Assembly (NCBI GenBank): GCA_951812725.1
Contig: OX638330.1
Span: 5,497,405 to 5,561,404 of the forward strand
Source: an uncultured Caldilineaceae bacterium
GTDB lineage: Bacteria > Chloroflexota > Anaerolineae > Caldilineales > Caldilineaceae
DNA: 64,000 bases
Direction of reading: 5' to 3'
Part shown: piece by piece, positions 44,225 through 52,444 of the stretch
Layout: the number at the start of each line of letters is the position of its first letter
Numbering within the stretch: the stretch's first letter is position 1
Position numbers and translations under genes: made by a program
Notes under the pieces: model-generated
Database searches by the model: none
Told to the model about the DNA's origin: nothing
The model's input: only the letters and a program-made list of their open reading frames with translations

Positions 44225-45622
44225 ATGAATCACAATACCACTCTCAGCCGGCGCCGTTTCCTGCAGTGGAGCGCGGTCGGCATCGGCGGGGCGGCCATTG
44301 CGGCCTGCGCTGCGCCCGCGGCACCGGCCGCCGCGCCCGAAGAGGCGGAAATGGCAGCCGAAGAGACTGTCACGATTTCCTGGTGGCACCAGTGGGGCGG
44401 CACCACCGGCATGGCCGCCATGGAAGGCGTCGCCGCCGCCTTTAACGAGGAGGACCGCAACGTCAAGGTCGAGCGCCTCCACGTAACCGAAATGAACGAC
44501 AAGCTGCTGGCAGCAATCGCAGGCGGCACGCCGCCCGATGTCGGCGTCTGCTGCGTTCAGTATGCCGAACTCTTCTCGCGCGGCGCGGTCATGCCCATCG
44601 ACGACCGCATCGACAACAGCGACGTCGTCGGCCGCGACGATTTTGTGCCCGGCCTGCTCGAATCGATGCAGTGGCAAGGCGAAACATACGGTGTGCCTGG
44701 CTTCGAAGCTGGTCCCCGCTACGGCCTCATGTACAATAAGGCCATAGTTGCTGAGGCCGGCCTCGACCCCGAAAACCTGCCGCACACATGGGACGAAATG
44801 TTTGAATGGCACGTTGAGCTGACCAAGTTTGACGCCGCCGGCAACGTCGAGATCGTCGGCTTCGACCCGCGCGACGCCACTGCCGGTAACGGACCGGCCA
44901 CCAACATCCCCCAATTCTGGGCGCTCACATACGGCCTCGACATGTGGGACGACGAGACCAACGCCTTCAACTACGACAACGAGCTCTTCGCCAGCGCTCT
45001 GAATACGATCAAGCGCTTCACCGACCACGTCGGCGTGCAGCAGATGGAGTCCTTCCGCTCCAGCTTCGGCGGCTGGACCCAAAGCCCGTCCTCCTCCTTC
45101 CCCAGCGGCGTTCAGGCAATGATTGTTACCGGCTACTACGCACCCGGTGAACTCTTCCACTCCGCCCCCGACAAGGAGTTCGGCGTCGGTTGGGTTCCCG
45201 TCTCCGAAGACCGCAGCGACATCAACTTCCAGAACGTCGGCGGCCATCCGATGTACATCCCCAACGGCGTCACCGAAGTCGACGCCGCTTTCGAGTTCAT
45301 CGAGTTCTGTTCTGAGGAAAAGGCTCAGAACGTCATTTTTGACAGTACCGGCTGGCTCGGCGGCCGCAAGGCTCTCTACGACCCCGACCTGCCCAAATAC
45401 CAGCGTTACGAAAACCTGGACTGGTTCCTGCGCTCGGTCAACGAGGCCGACGAACTGTGGGCCTGCCCGGTCATCCCCATCCAGGGCTTCGTCAACCAGC
45501 AGCGTTCCCGCACCTACGAATCTGTCATCTTCGGCGACAAAGATGCCGAACAGGCCGCAGCCGATATGCAGGCTGCCTGCACGGAAGAACTGCTCAAGCA
45601 GTTTCCCGAGTTGGTAGGTTAG
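44225..45622 (+). CDS. Extracellular sugar-binding lipoprotein of the third ABC importer
   Basis: This is a 465-residue protein with the start at 44225 giving a twin-arginine leader (LSRRRFLQWSAVGIGGAAIAAC) and lipobox Cys, then an Ala/Pro-rich linker. The mature part begins VTISWWHQWGGTTG, a family 1-type opening, and ends in DMQAACTEELLKQFPELVG. PNGVTEVDAAFEFIEFCSEEKAQN is the usual late-domain signature. It is the first gene of a plus-strand operon with two permeases and a sulfatase, suggesting a sulfated or related carbohydrate ligand, though this is inference. Confidence 0.9.
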   Translation: MNHNTTLSRRRFLQWSAVGIGGAAIAACAAPAAPAAAPEEAEMAAEETVTISWWHQWGGTTGMAAMEGVAAAFNEEDRNVKVERLHVTEMNDKLLAAIAGGTPPDVGVCCVQYAELFSRGAVMPIDDRIDNSDVVGRDDFVPGLLESMQWQGETYGVPGFEAGPRYGLMYNKAIVAEAGLDPENLPHTWDEMFEWHVELTKFDAAGNVEIVGFDPRDATAGNGPATNIPQFWALTYGLDMWDDETNAFNYDNELFASALNTIKRFTDHVGVQQMESFRSSFGGWTQSPSSSFPSGVQAMIVTGYYAPGELFHSAPDKEFGVGWVPVSEDRSDINFQNVGGHPMYIPNGVTEVDAAFEFIEFCSEEKAQNVIFDSTGWLGGRKALYDPDLPKYQRYENLDWFLRSVNEADELWACPVIPIQGFVNQQRSRTYESVIFGDKDAEQAAADMQAACTEELLKQFPELVG

Positions 45623-45640
45623 AAAAGAAGCGAGACATAT

Positions 45641-45679
45641 CAGTGGCTGGCGGCCGTTTTCACCAACCGCCAGCCACTG
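45641..45679. repeat. Perfect 13-bp hairpin between binding protein and permease
   Basis: CAGTGGCTGGCGG (45641-45653) is the reverse complement of CCGCCAGCCACTG (45667-45679). It lies between the binding-protein stop and the first permease start. It belongs to the same repeat type as the spacers of the second importer and may set the ratio of binding-protein to permease mRNA. There is no T tract. Confidence 0.65.
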
Positions 45680-45695
45680 ACCATGGGCCACGAAA

Positions 45696-46598
45696 ATGTT
45701 ACAAAATTGGACTCCCGCCCAAACTCGCAGCCTTCTCAAGGGGCTGGCTTTCATCTCACCCTGGCTGGTGGGCTTTGCCGGCTTCGTCCTCTTCCCGATC
45801 GCGGCCTCCGCCTATTTTAGTCTGACCCGCTACGATGTCCTGCGCCCGGCCCGCTTCATCGGCCTGGAAAACTACATTGAGCTGTTCACCAAGGATGAGA
45901 TCTTCCGCACTGTGCTCGGCAACACCGTCTACCTGGTGGTGATCGGCGTGCCGGCCGGGCTGGTGGTGGCCTTTCTGCTCGCCAGCCTGCTCAACCGCGA
46001 TATGAAGCTCCGCCCCCTGTTCCGAACCATCTTTTTCCTGCCGGTGCTGGTGCCGGCCGTAGCCTCCGCCGAGGTGTGGCGCTGGGTTTACAACACCAAC
46101 TATGGGGTGATTAACTCATTCATCAAAAGTTTGGGGCTGGCAGTCATCCCCTTCATCTCCTCCGTGGAGTTGGCCAAACCCTCGCTGATACTCATCCACG
46201 TGTGGGCACAAGGCACCGCCATCATCATCTTTCTGGCTGCACTGCAGGACGTGCCCAGGTCGCTGATGGACGCGGCCGAAGTCGACGGCGCAAACCCCCT
46301 GCAGCGATTCTGGCACGTTACCATCCCTATCTGTACGCCCGCGATCCTGTTCGTGATGCTGACCGGCATGATTGGCATGTTCCAATACTTCACCCTTGGC
46401 TGGCTGCTAACCCAGGGCGGCCCCAACGAATCGACCGAGTTCTTCAGCCTCTATCTCTACCGCAACGCCTTCCAGTTTTTCAAGATGGGGTACGCCTCGG
46501 CCCAGGCCTGGATTCTTTTCATCATCATTCTTGCATTCACTCTGCTCATCTTCCGCAGCTCGGCCCGCTGGGTCTACTACGCCGGAGAATCGGATTAA
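45696..46598 (+). CDS. Sugar ABC transporter permease (MalF/UgpA type)
   Basis: This 300-residue permease opens with a short polar tail and then LAFISPWLVGFAGFVLFPIAASAYFSLTRYD. The EAA coupling loop is RSLMDAAEVDGANPLQRFWHVTIPICTPA. It ends in the family-typical FRSSARWVYYAGESD. The start lies close after the hairpin repeat. It acts with the downstream MalG-type partner and an unlinked ATPase. Confidence 0.92.
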   Translation: MLQNWTPAQTRSLLKGLAFISPWLVGFAGFVLFPIAASAYFSLTRYDVLRPARFIGLENYIELFTKDEIFRTVLGNTVYLVVIGVPAGLVVAFLLASLLNRDMKLRPLFRTIFFLPVLVPAVASAEVWRWVYNTNYGVINSFIKSLGLAVIPFISSVELAKPSLILIHVWAQGTAIIIFLAALQDVPRSLMDAAEVDGANPLQRFWHVTIPICTPAILFVMLTGMIGMFQYFTLGWLLTQGGPNESTEFFSLYLYRNAFQFFKMGYASAQAWILFIIILAFTLLIFRSSARWVYYAGESD

Positions 46599-46626
46599 CC
46601 GCAAGGGCTAACTGCCCGCCAAAATC

Positions 46627-47523
46627 ATGCAACAAGCCGAAGCCATCGCCAGCAGCCCATCACAGCATCCCTCGCTCACACAGAGCACGCCTTTTAAGGC
46701 TGTACAACGCGCGCTCTTTTACGTGATGATGGTTGCGCTGGCGCTCATTTTTGCCGGGCCCCTGCTGTGGATGCTCTCAACTTCATTGAAGACGGATCCC
46801 CAGGTCTACACCGTCCCGCCGACCTGGATTCCCAATCCCATGCGTCTGGTCAACTATCCGGAGGCGCTCTCGTCCCGCCCCTTCGGCACGTATACGTTAA
46901 ACACGCTGAAGTATGCGCTGGGGGCGGTGGCCGGCGCGTTGCTCTCCAATACGCTGGTCGCCTACGGCTTCGCCCGCATCCGCTGGCCCGGTCGGGATAT
47001 TTTCTTCATCATTTGCCTTTCTACAATGATGATCCCGTTCCAGGTGCGCATGATTCCGCTCTACCTCACTTTCAAGAATCTTGGCTGGCTCAACACGTAC
47101 TTACCTCTCATCGTACCGACTTTTCTTGGAGTGAATGCCTACTACACATTCCTGTTGCGCCAGTTCTTCCTCACCATCCCCAGCGAACTTTCCGACGCAG
47201 CCCGCGTCGACGGCTGCACCGAACTGGGCATCCTCATCCGCATCATTCTGCCCCTGGCCAAACCCGCGCTGGCGGTCATCGGGCTGCTCCAGTTCATGTT
47301 CGCCTGGGACAACTATATCGGACCGCTGATCTATCTCAACAACGAGTCCTTATATCCGATCGCGCTCGGCCTGCAACAGTTCCGCACCATGTTCTCGGAA
47401 GAGCTGATGTGGCCCTACATGATGGCGGCCAGCACCGCCGTGGTCGCGCCGGTCATCATTCTCTACTTCTTCGTCCAGCGAACCTTCGTCGAGGGCATCT
47501 CCATCACCGGCCTAAAAGGGTAA
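46627..47523 (+). CDS. Carbohydrate ABC transporter permease (MalG/UgpE type)
   Basis: This is a 298-residue permease. After ~25 polar residues comes YVMMVALALIFAGPLLWMLSTSLKTDPQ. The EAA loop is SELSDAARVDGCTELGILIRIILPLAKPA. The C-terminus VQRTFVEGISITGLKG is characteristic. It follows the F-type gene with a 28-bp gap and is followed after 86 bp by the sulfatase. Confidence 0.92.
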   Translation: MQQAEAIASSPSQHPSLTQSTPFKAVQRALFYVMMVALALIFAGPLLWMLSTSLKTDPQVYTVPPTWIPNPMRLVNYPEALSSRPFGTYTLNTLKYALGAVAGALLSNTLVAYGFARIRWPGRDIFFIICLSTMMIPFQVRMIPLYLTFKNLGWLNTYLPLIVPTFLGVNAYYTFLLRQFFLTIPSELSDAARVDGCTELGILIRIILPLAKPALAVIGLLQFMFAWDNYIGPLIYLNNESLYPIALGLQQFRTMFSEELMWPYMMAASTAVVAPVIILYFFVQRTFVEGISITGLKG

Positions 47524-47609
47524 GAGCAGTAGCTAGCGGTTAGCGGCCTGTCCTGACCGGCGGCGTTTTCGCGCAACAACCTCAAATTCACAGACCAAGG
47601 TGAAGAACT

Positions 47610-49076
47610 ATGCCAACCGACAGCCGGCCCAACATCCTCTTCATCTGCGTGGACCAGTGGCGCGCCGACGCCCTGAGCCTGACCGGCCACCCCGTCGCCG
47701 AGACGCCCCACCTGGACAGGCTGGCCCGTGAGGGCATCAACTTCACGCAGGCCTATGCGGCCACGCCCACCTGCGTGCCGGCGCGGGCGACAATCTTTAC
47801 CGGCCTCAACCAGCGCCATACCGGATTTGTCGGCTATAACGACCAGATCGACTGGCACTACGACTGCACGATGCCCGGTCTGCTGGCTGAAGCCGGCTAC
47901 CATACGCAGTGCGTCGGCAAGATGCATACCCACCCCTCGCGCAATCTGATGGGCTTCCATAACGTCGTTCTGCATGATGGCTATCTGCACCGCGAACGAT
48001 CCAAGCGCGACGACTATGGGCTGGTTGACGACTACACGCCGTGGCTGCGGGAACGGCTCGGGCCGGAAGCGGACTACATCGACACGGGCGTGGGCTGTAA
48101 TGGCTACGCGGCGCGGCCCTGGGTCTACGACGAGATGCTGCACCCGACCAGTTGGGTCACCACAATGGGCATCGACTTTCTGCGCCGCCGCGATCCGACC
48201 AAACCCTTCTTCCTGATGCTCTCCTACCACCGGCCGCACCCGCCGCTGGACCCGCCTGAAGCTTTCATGGACCGCTACATGACGAAGCCGCTGCCGGACC
48301 CTATCATGGGAGACTGGGCGCCTGATTCTCTACCGGTGCGCGGGCTGGACAGTCCGATCCCGACCGATGCGGCCCAACGCGACTACGCGCGGCGGGCCTA
48401 CTATGCCCAGATCAGCCATATCGACTACAGCCTCAACCGCGTGTTCCAGGCGCTTTTTGAGAACGGCGAACTCGATAACACCGCCATCGTCTTCACGTCA
48501 GACCACGGTGAGATGCTCTACGACCACAACCATGTGGCCAAGGGCTATCCTTATGACAGTTCGGCGCGTCTGCCTTTCATCCTGCGGCTGCCGCACGCGG
48601 GCAGCCCGCACCATCAAGCGAGGCAGGCGGATGAGCCTGTACGGGAGGTGAATCAGGTAGTCGAGCTACGCGATCTGTTGCCGACCTTCTGCGACCTCGC
48701 CGGCCGCGACACGCCCGCGCATGTCGATGGCCGCAGCATTCTTCCTCTCACGCGCGGCGAAACCGGCGGCTGGCGCGAGCATTTGCACGGTGAGCATTTC
48801 ATGATGAAGGATTCCAACCAGTGGCTGACTGACGGGCGGGAGAAGTATATCTGGTACAGCCAGAGCGGACGCGAACTGCTTTTCGACCTGGAGGAAGACC
48901 CGACGGAGCTACACGACCTGGCCGCGGCGCGCCCGGAGCGCGTGGCCTTCTGGCGCGAGCGGCTGATGGCGGAGTTGGATGGCCGCGAAGAGGGGTTTGT
49001 TCAGAACGGGGAACTGGTGAGCGGAATGCCGCAAAGCCCGACGCTGGTCGACGCGGGGCATTATCGGGAACGGTGA
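47610..49076 (+). CDS. Sulfatase (formylglycine-dependent type)
   Basis: This 488-residue alkaline-phosphatase-superfamily hydrolase removes sulfate esters or related groups. Metal ligands appear in NILFICVDQWRADAL near the N-terminus. The maturation motif is CVPAR with Cys55 as the residue to become formylglycine. Further ligands lie in AIVFTSDHGEMLYDHNHVAKG. No signal peptide is visible, so it is probably cytoplasmic and acts after import by the linked permeases. The C-terminal region is repeated as a pseudogene at 52112-52416. A formylglycine-generating enzyme is not in the window. Confidence 0.92.
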   Translation: MPTDSRPNILFICVDQWRADALSLTGHPVAETPHLDRLAREGINFTQAYAATPTCVPARATIFTGLNQRHTGFVGYNDQIDWHYDCTMPGLLAEAGYHTQCVGKMHTHPSRNLMGFHNVVLHDGYLHRERSKRDDYGLVDDYTPWLRERLGPEADYIDTGVGCNGYAARPWVYDEMLHPTSWVTTMGIDFLRRRDPTKPFFLMLSYHRPHPPLDPPEAFMDRYMTKPLPDPIMGDWAPDSLPVRGLDSPIPTDAAQRDYARRAYYAQISHIDYSLNRVFQALFENGELDNTAIVFTSDHGEMLYDHNHVAKGYPYDSSARLPFILRLPHAGSPHHQARQADEPVREVNQVVELRDLLPTFCDLAGRDTPAHVDGRSILPLTRGETGGWREHLHGEHFMMKDSNQWLTDGREKYIWYSQSGRELLFDLEEDPTELHDLAAARPERVAFWRERLMAELDGREEGFVQNGELVSGMPQSPTLVDAGHYRER

Positions 49077-49104
49077 ACAAGTGGCTGGCGGTTAGCCACG
49101 GGGG

Positions 49105-49400
49105 CTAGTACACGGGAACCCCTTCCCGCCTCAAGATGCGGTGCACGTTAGCCGCGGCCAGGGGATACTTCTCGTTGGGCAGGCGTTCGAGCATCAAGTA
49201 GCCGTCAGGATGCTCCTCGTGCCAGAGGCGCAGCGCGATCCCTAGGTCCAGTTCTCCCTCGCCAGGAACCTATTCATCCATGTGGATCACGAAACCGTTG
49301 CGCACACTGATATCCTTGCAGTGCACCAGCGCGCTTATCGCCCCCATACATCCGAAGATATGGCGTAGACGGGCCCTGCTTTCATAGACCTGGTGCAACG
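49105..49400 (-). pseudogene. 3' remnant of a sugar isomerase/epimerase gene
   Basis: About 295 bases match the C-terminal third of the intact gene at 52445-53308, ending in the same P-V-Y-stop. The frame contains a TAG where the intact copy has GAG (E-E-I-P becomes E-stop-V-P). Similarity stops abruptly near 49400. Together with the sulfatase just before it, it is one half of a segmental duplication. Confidence 0.85.
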
Positions 49401-49853
49401 TCGCCGGGCCTGTCTTATGTCGGCGGGATACCGCTGATTTGCACGTCCACTACATTGCATTGTATTCACTTTGTGGACACTTCTGTCGCTGAAATTACTC
49501 TGGTAGCGACCCCAACCAGCCGGTTAACCTCAGCTTTCAAAACCTGTGCAAATGTGAAGTAATTGGATGTTACGAACAAAAAAAGCCCGTCGCTGGGCGA
49601 ACAGCACGGGCGGTGATCCAAGAGATAAAGGCTCTCGGATGCCCCATAGTTTAGCACCTCTGAATAAATCTGCAAATCCTAACTATTTGACTATGGTGCA
49701 ACAGCACTCGTCGAATTTGACGCGCGCCGTTCGACCGCGGCCTGTCACCACGAAGGGGTGACAATGCGTTCTATCATCTGGCAGATCGGCAAACGTCTAT
49801 GGCCCTCGATATTCACATAGAAACTGGCTGCGGGACTCGCATTTTTTTCTTTT
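49401..49853. other. Intergenic region with an isolated terminator
   Basis: No supported gene. Small frames on both strands have no family features. A terminator for the minus strand lies at 49578-49611 with no recognisable gene before it, so a transcript unit may have been lost here. Confidence 0.45.
49578..49611 (-). terminator. Rho-independent terminator (minus strand)
   Basis: GCCCGT and ACGGGC form a stem with extra pairing inside (GCTG/CAGC); on the minus strand a run of seven T follows directly. No intact minus-strand gene lies upstream. Confidence 0.7.
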
Positions 49854-49948
49854 ATGTTTGGGGGCGAACAGAAAGAGGAGGGAAAAAGACCGGTTTCATC
49901 CTGAACGCAATCTGGTTCATCTTAGTCTGCTGAGCGCTCTCGCTGCTC

Positions 49949-50149
49949 ATGCTTTTGGTGGGCCTGCTGCTCCGCGGTACCATCGTGCGCATTGTGCTCG
50001 GTGTCATCTGCTTCAAGCATGTAATGCCCATCGCGTTCCCGTTCAGCAGAAACAAGCTGGTTTTCAGCGGTGTCATCATCAATAACCCGCAGGAACAGGT
50101 TGTCACCCCCGACATCCGGATCCGGCCCGTGTTCTTCGGGCCCGATTGA
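49949..50149 (+). CDS. Possible small membrane protein, perhaps a decayed gene
   Basis: The 66-codon frame starts with a hydrophobic helix (MLLVGLLLRGTIVRIVLGVIC) and continues as a short soluble tail ending in RIRPVFFGPD. The same frame extends upstream past a TGA at 49931-49933 with more hydrophobic residues (FILNAIWFILVC-stop-ALSL), which suggests a longer gene broken by a stop. An ATG at 49854 would join if one base were added in the run of A at 49873. No family is recognised. The evidence is weak. Confidence 0.3.
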   Translation: MLLVGLLLRGTIVRIVLGVICFKHVMPIAFPFSRNKLVFSGVIINNPQEQVVTPDIRIRPVFFGPD

Positions 50150-50187
50150 GTCCAATCACACACCACAGCCCAACAGGAAAATTTTCT

Positions 50188-51783
50188 ATGAAGCGACCCC
50201 TCGCCATCATCGCGTTGCTGGCATCTGTTCTGCTGTTGCCCGTTGTTCTCCGGGCCCAGACTGCGGAAAGGCCGCCAGCGCCTAGTCTGAACGTCAATCG
50301 GGATGACAGTTCAATCGACGTGAGTTGGGACGCAATCGAGGACGCGGCCCGCTATCAGCTCTGGGTATGGACAGAGTCGGACTCATGGCAGCAGCTGGAC
50401 GACGGCGACTTGACCGACACCAGCTTCACCCACGCGGACCTCGCAGTCGGGACCACGTACTGGTATACCTATCGCGCCGTTTTCGCGTCCGGAGACACGA
50501 GCGCATGGTCCGACAACGGCTCGGCGACGGTCGCCGATGCGCTTGCCGCGCCGGTCCTGACGGCGTCCCTAGACGGCAACGCGGTTTCTCTCAGTTGGGA
50601 GGCAATCTCCGGGGCGACCCGCTATCAGCTCTGGGCCTGGGACAGCGTCAAGCTCTGGCAGCTCCTCGACGACGACCTGCAGGAGACGACGTTCAGGCAT
50701 ATCAGCATCGTGCCCGGCACGACCTACTACTACGCGGCGCGGGCCCAGGATTCAGACGACAACAGCAGCGCCTGGTCCGACTACGCGTCTATCCAGATAC
50801 CGGCGAACGTCGTTCTGGAGGACACGCCCACACCCACAGTTACGCCGACGGCGACGATCACACCAACGCCCGACCCGAATGCTACCGCGACGCCGACGCC
50901 CACAGTCACACCGACGCCGACGATTACACCGACACCCGACCCGATTGCTACATCGACGGCTACGGCAACATCGACGGCTACCGCGACGTCTACGCCCACA
51001 CCGACGCCGACGGTCGACCAGGATTCGACGGGTCCGGCCGGCATCACCATCGCGCCGGAGAACCGCTGCACGACCTACGATTCGGACGACTATCCCTACC
51101 CGCAAAGCCTGGAAGCCGATATCGTCGCCAGGATGGGCGGCCGCATCTACGGGCCGTATACCGGCACCTACTTCGACAATACCTTCCAGACCGATATCGA
51201 GCATATCGTGGCGCGGTCGGAAGCCCACGACAGCGGCATGTGCGCGGCCAGCGCCAGCACCAAAAGCGCGTTCGCCCGCGATCTTCTGAATTTGACTCTG
51301 GCAAGCCCAAGCGTGAACCGGCACCAGAAGGTCGCCAAGGATCTGGCCGAATGGCTGCCGTCTCTGAATCGCTGCTGGTATGTCAATCGGGTCGTGTCGG
51401 TCAAGCGCAAGTACAATCTCACGATGGACCAGGCCGAGGCCTCGAAGGCGCAGGAGGTCCTCGCGGGCTGCAGTTCGACGTCGATGATATTCGCGGCCCT
51501 TCCCTCGACAGCGACGCCTACTGCCACAGCCACGCCCACACCGACAACGGACCCGGCCGCGCCCACTGCCACGCCGACACCGACGACGGACCCGAGCGCG
51601 GCTACGGCCACGCCGACCCCGACGCCAACGGTCGACGCGCTCGCCATGTGGGACACCAACGGCAATGGCCGTATCACCTGCGCCGAGGCGCGGGAGCACG
51701 GCATTCCCACGCCCATCCAATCAGATCATCCGGCCTATCCGTACATGAACGACCGTGACAATGATGGCATGGTCTGCGAGTAA
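50188..51783 (+). CDS. Secreted FN3-HNH nuclease with Excalibur calcium-binding domain
   Basis: This is a 531-residue protein starting at 50188 with a signal peptide (MKRPLAIIALLASVLLLPVVLRAQ). Two fibronectin-type-III-like domains follow (SIDVSWDAIEDAARYQLW and AVSLSWEAISGATRYQLW), each ~90 residues. A long Thr/Pro low-complexity linker comes next. Then an HNH-like nuclease of the GmrSD/DUF1524 type: DIEHIVARSEAHDSGMC with the catalytic His, DLLNLTLASPSVNRHQKVAKDLAEWLP. A second TP linker leads to an Excalibur domain (WDTNGNGRITCAEAR ... DRDNDGMVCE) with Ca-binding Asp residues. It is a probable extracellular DNase, for nutrition or warfare. Confidence 0.85.
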   Translation: MKRPLAIIALLASVLLLPVVLRAQTAERPPAPSLNVNRDDSSIDVSWDAIEDAARYQLWVWTESDSWQQLDDGDLTDTSFTHADLAVGTTYWYTYRAVFASGDTSAWSDNGSATVADALAAPVLTASLDGNAVSLSWEAISGATRYQLWAWDSVKLWQLLDDDLQETTFRHISIVPGTTYYYAARAQDSDDNSSAWSDYASIQIPANVVLEDTPTPTVTPTATITPTPDPNATATPTPTVTPTPTITPTPDPIATSTATATSTATATSTPTPTPTVDQDSTGPAGITIAPENRCTTYDSDDYPYPQSLEADIVARMGGRIYGPYTGTYFDNTFQTDIEHIVARSEAHDSGMCAASASTKSAFARDLLNLTLASPSVNRHQKVAKDLAEWLPSLNRCWYVNRVVSVKRKYNLTMDQAEASKAQEVLAGCSSTSMIFAALPSTATPTATATPTPTTDPAAPTATPTPTTDPSAATATPTPTPTVDALAMWDTNGNGRITCAEAREHGIPTPIQSDHPAYPYMNDRDNDGMVCE

Positions 51784-51802
51784 CCATTCACAATCAAGGA
51801 GC

Positions 51803-52087
51803 GTAACTACTCAGCCGCAACTGATGCGCAACCCTGAACGAGGGGAGCAAAGGTGTTCTTTCTCCCCTCGTTCTTGTATTTTGGGCGGTCGGGCCTTCGG
51901 CCCTCCCTTGTGCAGGGGCTGCGCCCCCGCAACGCCCCCCTACAAAAACATGCCTCACCGACCGTGTGCCTTCTTCGCAACGTGTCGGCTGGCGAGCATG
52001 GCGGCGGCTGTACACCAGTTGCGTCACCAGGAGCCTGAATGGTTCCAAGGATGACTGGCTGATCAACTACTGTGGCTTAGTAGTTAG
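51803..52087 (-). mobile_element. MITE-like element, copy D (inverted, perfect target duplication)
   Basis: This 285-bp element is in the opposite orientation to the other copies. It starts GTAACTACTCAGCCG and ends TGGCTTAGTAGTTA plus G. It is flanked by a perfect 8-bp duplication, CAAGGAGC, at 51795-51802 and 52088-52095. It lies about 20 bp after the nuclease stop and about 25 bp before the sulfatase remnant. Confidence 0.9.
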
Positions 52088-52111
52088 CAAGGAGCCAATA
52101 TAAGACGAATA

Positions 52112-52416
52112 TCTCACAACTGGCAGGCGGGAAACCGGCGGCTGGCGCGAGTATTTGCAGGGCGAGAAGTTCCTGCAACGGGACTCGAACCAGTGGCTGA
52201 CGGACGGGCGGGAGAAGTATATCTGGTACAGCCAGAGCGGACGCGAGCTGCTCTTAGACCTGGCCGTGGCGCGCCCGCAGCGCGTGGCCTTCAGGCGCGA
52301 GCGGCTGATAGCGGAGTTGGATGGCCGCGAAGAGGGTTTGTTCAGAACGGGGGCTGGTGAGCGGCATGCCGCAGAGCCCCACGCTGGTCGACGCGGGGCA
52401 CTATCGGGAGCGCTGA
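52112..52416 (+). pseudogene. 3' remnant of a sulfatase gene
   Basis: The sequence matches the last ~320 bases of the intact sulfatase (48757-49076), ending in the same stop. A 30-bp in-frame stretch is missing between two GACCTG repeats, and single-base losses near 52340-52352 break the frame. The 5' four fifths of the gene are absent. It leads directly into the spacer before the intact isomerase, as the intact sulfatase leads into the isomerase remnant. Confidence 0.85.
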
Positions 52417-52444
52417 ACAAGTGGCTGGTGGTTGGCCACTAACG

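Noticed and set aside
44201..45754. 517-codon minus-strand open frame opposite the third binding-protein gene
   Set aside because: Antisense shadow of a well-supported gene; its composition is uneven and it has no start signal.
50820..51020. CRISPR-like appearance of repeated ACGCCGACGCC/ACACCG sequence
   Set aside because: These are codons of Thr/Pro linkers of uneven length, with no spacers. No cas genes are present.
50325..51758. Long frames in other phases over the nuclease gene, both strands
   Set aside because: Caused by high GC and TP-linker repeats. Only the accepted frame gives a signal peptide, FN3, HNH and Excalibur motifs.
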